The notes beneath the pieces were generated by a model, which was not told where the DNA came from, ran no database searches, and worked only from the letters and a program-made list of their open reading frames with translations. Below are positions 62,076 through 64,000 of a DNA stretch of 64,000 nucleotides, one piece after another. Position 1 is the stretch's first letter. Each line of letters opens with the position of its first letter. The stretch is from Saprospiraceae bacterium (GTDB taxonomy: Bacteria; Bacteroidota; Bacteroidia; Chitinophagales; Saprospiraceae). The stretch spans positions 43,607 to 107,606 of the forward strand of contig JAIYAP010000027.1 of the NCBI GenBank assembly GCA_027488935.1, written 5' to 3'. Both the position numbers and the translations under genes were made by a program.

Positions 62076-62574
62076 TGCTATTTATAACATCTTTTGCAAA
62101 GGAAATCTTTGGCTTCCAATAGGACGAGGTAGATACGTTTTCGATAATTACACCACGGCTGCTTGTACTGTGGATGCATATGATGCCGTCCTTATTATGC
62201 TCGGTAATAAGTGCTACGTGCTGAATGCGGTTTCCATCTTTAAAAAATAAAAGATCGCCTGGTTTAGCCTTCGATAAATCGATGGGCTTGCCTTGTTTGG
62301 CCTGTTCCACAGAAGCCGGTGATAAGGTAATACCATATTCTTTCATGATAAATGTAGTAAACCCCGAGCAGTCAAAACCGGTTTTGGGACTCCCGCCAGC
62401 GTATTTATAAGGACTGCCCACATAATTTTTGGCGTAACCAATGATGTCTTTGCGCAATTGCATTTCAGCTCCTTTGGGACTAATAGGGGGCTTTGGTGTG
62501 GTTTTTACCGTGCTGCACGCATTGGTTGTTACTATTGTTACCAATAAAAACAGGGAAAATCTCATACAAATCAT
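62071..62574 (-). CDS. NlpC/P60 peptidoglycan endopeptidase lipoprotein
   Basis: 167 residues. Lipobox-like NAC (Cys at 20). NlpC/P60 domain about 40-165 with triad C69 (GFDCSGFTTFIMKEYG), H119 (RIQHVALITEH) and H135 (ICIHSTSSRGV), full catalytic set. It cleaves peptide cross-links (D-gamma-Glu-diaminopimelate type) in the wall. ATG at 62574; an in-frame ATG three codons later is also possible. Faces the T9SS hydrolase gene tail to tail. Confidence 0.9.
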   Translation of the reverse strand: MICMRFSLFLLVTIVTTNACSTVKTTPKPPISPKGAEMQLRKDIIGYAKNYVGSPYKYAGGSPKTGFDCSGFTTFIMKEYGITLSPASVEQAKQGKPIDLSKAKPGDLLFFKDGNRIQHVALITEHNKDGIICIHSTSSRGVIIENVSTSSYWKPKISFAKDVINSK

Positions 62575-62843
62575 GTTCTTTTGTTTTTAGTAAAACGAAA
62601 AATACTGGCCAAAGGTCATGTTCAAAGCCAAAATTTTAATTTATTTAACAATATTTGTTCCAAATAAACCTAATTTTTAAATTATTGCAAATATTTAACA
62701 TTTTAAATGTGTTCTTGCAAGTTGTTTATTATCAGTACATTAGTACGTTTTTTTGCCGAAATTATTATTGATAAATGGGAAATATATTGTTGGCATGTTT
62801 TTTATTATTGCATACTATTTAATTCGAGACTACCTTTGCAAAA
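62575..62843. other. AT-rich intergenic region before the DinB-like gene promoter
   Basis: Very A/T-rich, with no gene seen on either strand. The promoter of the last gene is at its right end. Confidence 0.5.
62808..62838 (+). promoter_or_regulatory. Promoter of the DinB-AT-hook gene, with a long leader
   Basis: TTG at 62808-62810, a 20-bp spacer and TACCTTTG at 62831-62838, a perfect match to the Bacteroidota pattern. The ATG is at 63084, leaving a leader of about 240 nt, long for this genome. The leader holds complementary AATCTGC/GCAGATT segments and two tiny frames of 9 and 19 codons, none with support. Confidence 0.65.
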
Positions 62844-63083
62844 TTAAATAGACCAATCTTCTGCGGAATAATCTGCTTGTATATCAAGCGTTTATACGCA
62901 CATGCGACAGTTTTTGTCCAATTGGATTTGAACAGCAATATAATCTGTACAAAATCTATTGCGGCAGATTAAGTGGGCTCGGCAAAACAATTATGATTCT
63001 GATTAACAAGATCCTTGCACCAATGATTGGGTTTTCATCCAGTCGTTGCTAATTTATATTAAGTTCATTCAATTCATTAAAAG

Positions 63084-64000
63084 ATGAAACACTCAGATGC
63101 ATTCCGTTATCCCGTAGGTAAATACGAATACGGAAATTCCTACACGTTCGATGAAACCCGAAGGCACATTAGGACGATCGCCGAACTACCAGATGATTTG
63201 AAAAAAATCCTAAAAAAACTAAATAGTGATGCATTAGATAAATCTTACCGAAAAGGTGGATGGACAGCGCGTCAAATTGTGCATCACTTGGCGGACAGTA
63301 GCGTAAACGCCTATATTCGAATGAAACTTGCGGTTACAGAGCCTACTCCGATTATTAAACCTTATTTGGAGGCTAATTGGGCAGAAACCGAAGATGGAAG
63401 ATCGGGCCCGATTAAAATTTCCCTCAAATTAATTGCGGCACTTACCAAACGCTGGGAGTATTTTCTGGAATCCTTGAGCGCCGATGACCTCAACCGCGGT
63501 TATTTCCATCCTGAAATGAAACGCATTGTTATGCTTCAGGATGCGATTGGTGCCTATGCCTGGCACGCACGTCACCACCTTGCACACCTCAAATTGATTT
63601 TGAATGGCGAACAGTACGAGCCAGGAAAAGGTTTGTCTTATCGTGCTGAAGAGTCTACGGACAGTGCATCTGCCACAGAAGTACCTTCCTTCCTGGAAGA
63701 AGGTCCAAAAAAACGTGGACCAAAACCAAAATTGAAACCAATTGAAGAAACCGCTTCTATTGTTGACGCTCCCAAAAAGCGCGGCCCAAAACCCAAAGTA
63801 GCGGCTGAAAAGGGCGCAGCAGTATCGAGCGAACCTAAAAAGCGCGGTCCGAAGCCAAAGGCAGCATCTGAAAACGGTGTAGCAGTATCGAGCGAACCTA
63901 AAAAGCGCGGTCCAAAGCCAAAAGCAGCATCTGAAAACGGCGCAGCAGTATCGAGCGAACCTAAAAAGCGCGGTCCAAAGCCAAAAGCAGCATCTGAAAA
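63084..64000 (+). CDS. DinB/YfiT-fold protein with AT-hook-like repeat tail (3' end outside window)
   Basis: 305 residues are visible; the frame is open to the last base. Residues 1-185 are a DinB/YfiT (bacillithiol-transferase-type) four-helix fold with metal-ligand histidines in WTARQIVHHLADSS and WHARHHLAHLKLIL. From about 210 the motif KKRGPKPK recurs at least six times, the last ones inside identical 21-residue repeats (63 bp, for example EPKKRGPKPKAASENGVAV). KRGPKPK is an AT-hook-like motif (R-G-P core) that binds the minor groove of AT-rich DNA. A DNA-binding tail on a thiol-transferase-like enzyme is unusual. Start: ATG, about 240 nt after a strong promoter. The end and final repeat number are unknown. 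Confidence 0.85.
   Translation, partial: MKHSDAFRYPVGKYEYGNSYTFDETRRHIRTIAELPDDLKKILKKLNSDALDKSYRKGGWTARQIVHHLADSSVNAYIRMKLAVTEPTPIIKPYLEANWAETEDGRSGPIKISLKLIAALTKRWEYFLESLSADDLNRGYFHPEMKRIVMLQDAIGAYAWHARHHLAHLKLILNGEQYEPGKGLSYRAEESTDSASATEVPSFLEEGPKKRGPKPKLKPIEETASIVDAPKKRGPKPKVAAEKGAAVSSEPKKRGPKPKAASENGVAVSSEPKKRGPKPKAASENGAAVSSEPKKRGPKPKAASE
63828..64000 (+). repeat. 63-bp tandem repeats coding AT-hook-like units
   Basis: The unit AAAAAGCGCGGTCC recurs with a period of exactly 63 bp (63841, 63904, 63967 for AGCGCGGTCC), nearly identical, and continues past the window. Earlier copies of the motif in the same gene are divergent, so the array has expanded recently. Confidence 0.85.

Noticed and set aside
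1..64000. CRISPR array, tRNA or rRNA genes, prophage genes
   Set aside because: No regularly spaced repeats with unique spacers, no tRNA cloverleaf or rRNA core sequence, and no phage structural gene was seen; the only RNA gene found is rnpB.

Overview
Organism. The window looks like chromosome from a Bacteroidota, most likely the Saprospiria (Haliscomenobacter/Lewinella-like). The evidence is T9SS type A sorting tails on secreted proteins, TonB-dependent and OMP beta-barrel receptors, an RND pump fused to its TolC partner, Bacteroidota-type promoters (TTG, 17-22 bp, TAnnTTTG) in front of many genes, no Shine-Dalgarno signals, and Cys-rich secreted modules of a kind I associate with Saprospiraceae. 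The placement rests on family recognition, not on a search. Layout. 1-3.3 kb: end of an outer-membrane receptor, a DUF2809 membrane protein and a secreted beta-helix protein. 3.3-13.8 kb: a cluster of six paralogous secreted proteins (three in one minus-strand operon, one separate on minus, two on plus). All share a C-terminal module ending WC/FC/LC-x-C-N/Q. One copy carries a single in-frame stop. A VWA-OmpA lipoprotein-like gene sits between the two plus-strand copies. 13.9-20.3 kb: housekeeping genes (OsmC, MetZ-like enzyme, VOC and YdeI proteins, S8 protease, 4-hydroxyphenylpyruvate dioxygenase, small lipoprotein). 20.6-29.3 kb: a minus-strand run of exported proteins (two PQQ-type propellers, a helical protein, a lipase-like hydrolase, an S8 protease) with a duplicated 64-66 bp intergenic element and a frameshifted small gene at its head. 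29.8-36.7 kb: a TPR-like putative regulator, an M1 peptidase, a SPOR protein, an acidic/basic secreted protein, TruB and an SGNH hydrolase, separated by long perfect palindromes that overlap stop codons. 36.8-37.3 kb: RNase P RNA. 37.6-47.4 kb: a giant multi-TM sensor kinase coupled to a heavy-metal efflux locus (small metal-locus protein, CzcA-TolC fusion, CzcB). 47.5-49.0 kb: a cytochrome-like lipoprotein and YceI. 49.1-54.0 kb: a TetR-controlled EmrAB-TolC-type multidrug efflux operon. 54.0-62.0 kb: a vanadium-haloperoxidase-like lipoprotein, an outer-membrane protein, an OmpR-type response regulator without a kinase, and a TonB receptor plus a T9SS-exported alpha/beta-hydrolase-like protein. 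62.0-64.0 kb: an NlpC/P60 lipoprotein and a DinB-fold protein that continues past the window with a tail of AT-hook-like 21-residue repeats. How it fits together. Most genes face the envelope: nutrient uptake (TonB), secretion (T9SS), extracellular hydrolysis and metal or drug export. The most unusual material is the modular WCxC family, the frameshifted mini-gene with its repeated leader element in the protease/lipase/propeller run, the stop-codon-overlapping palindromes, and the DinB-AT-hook fusion.
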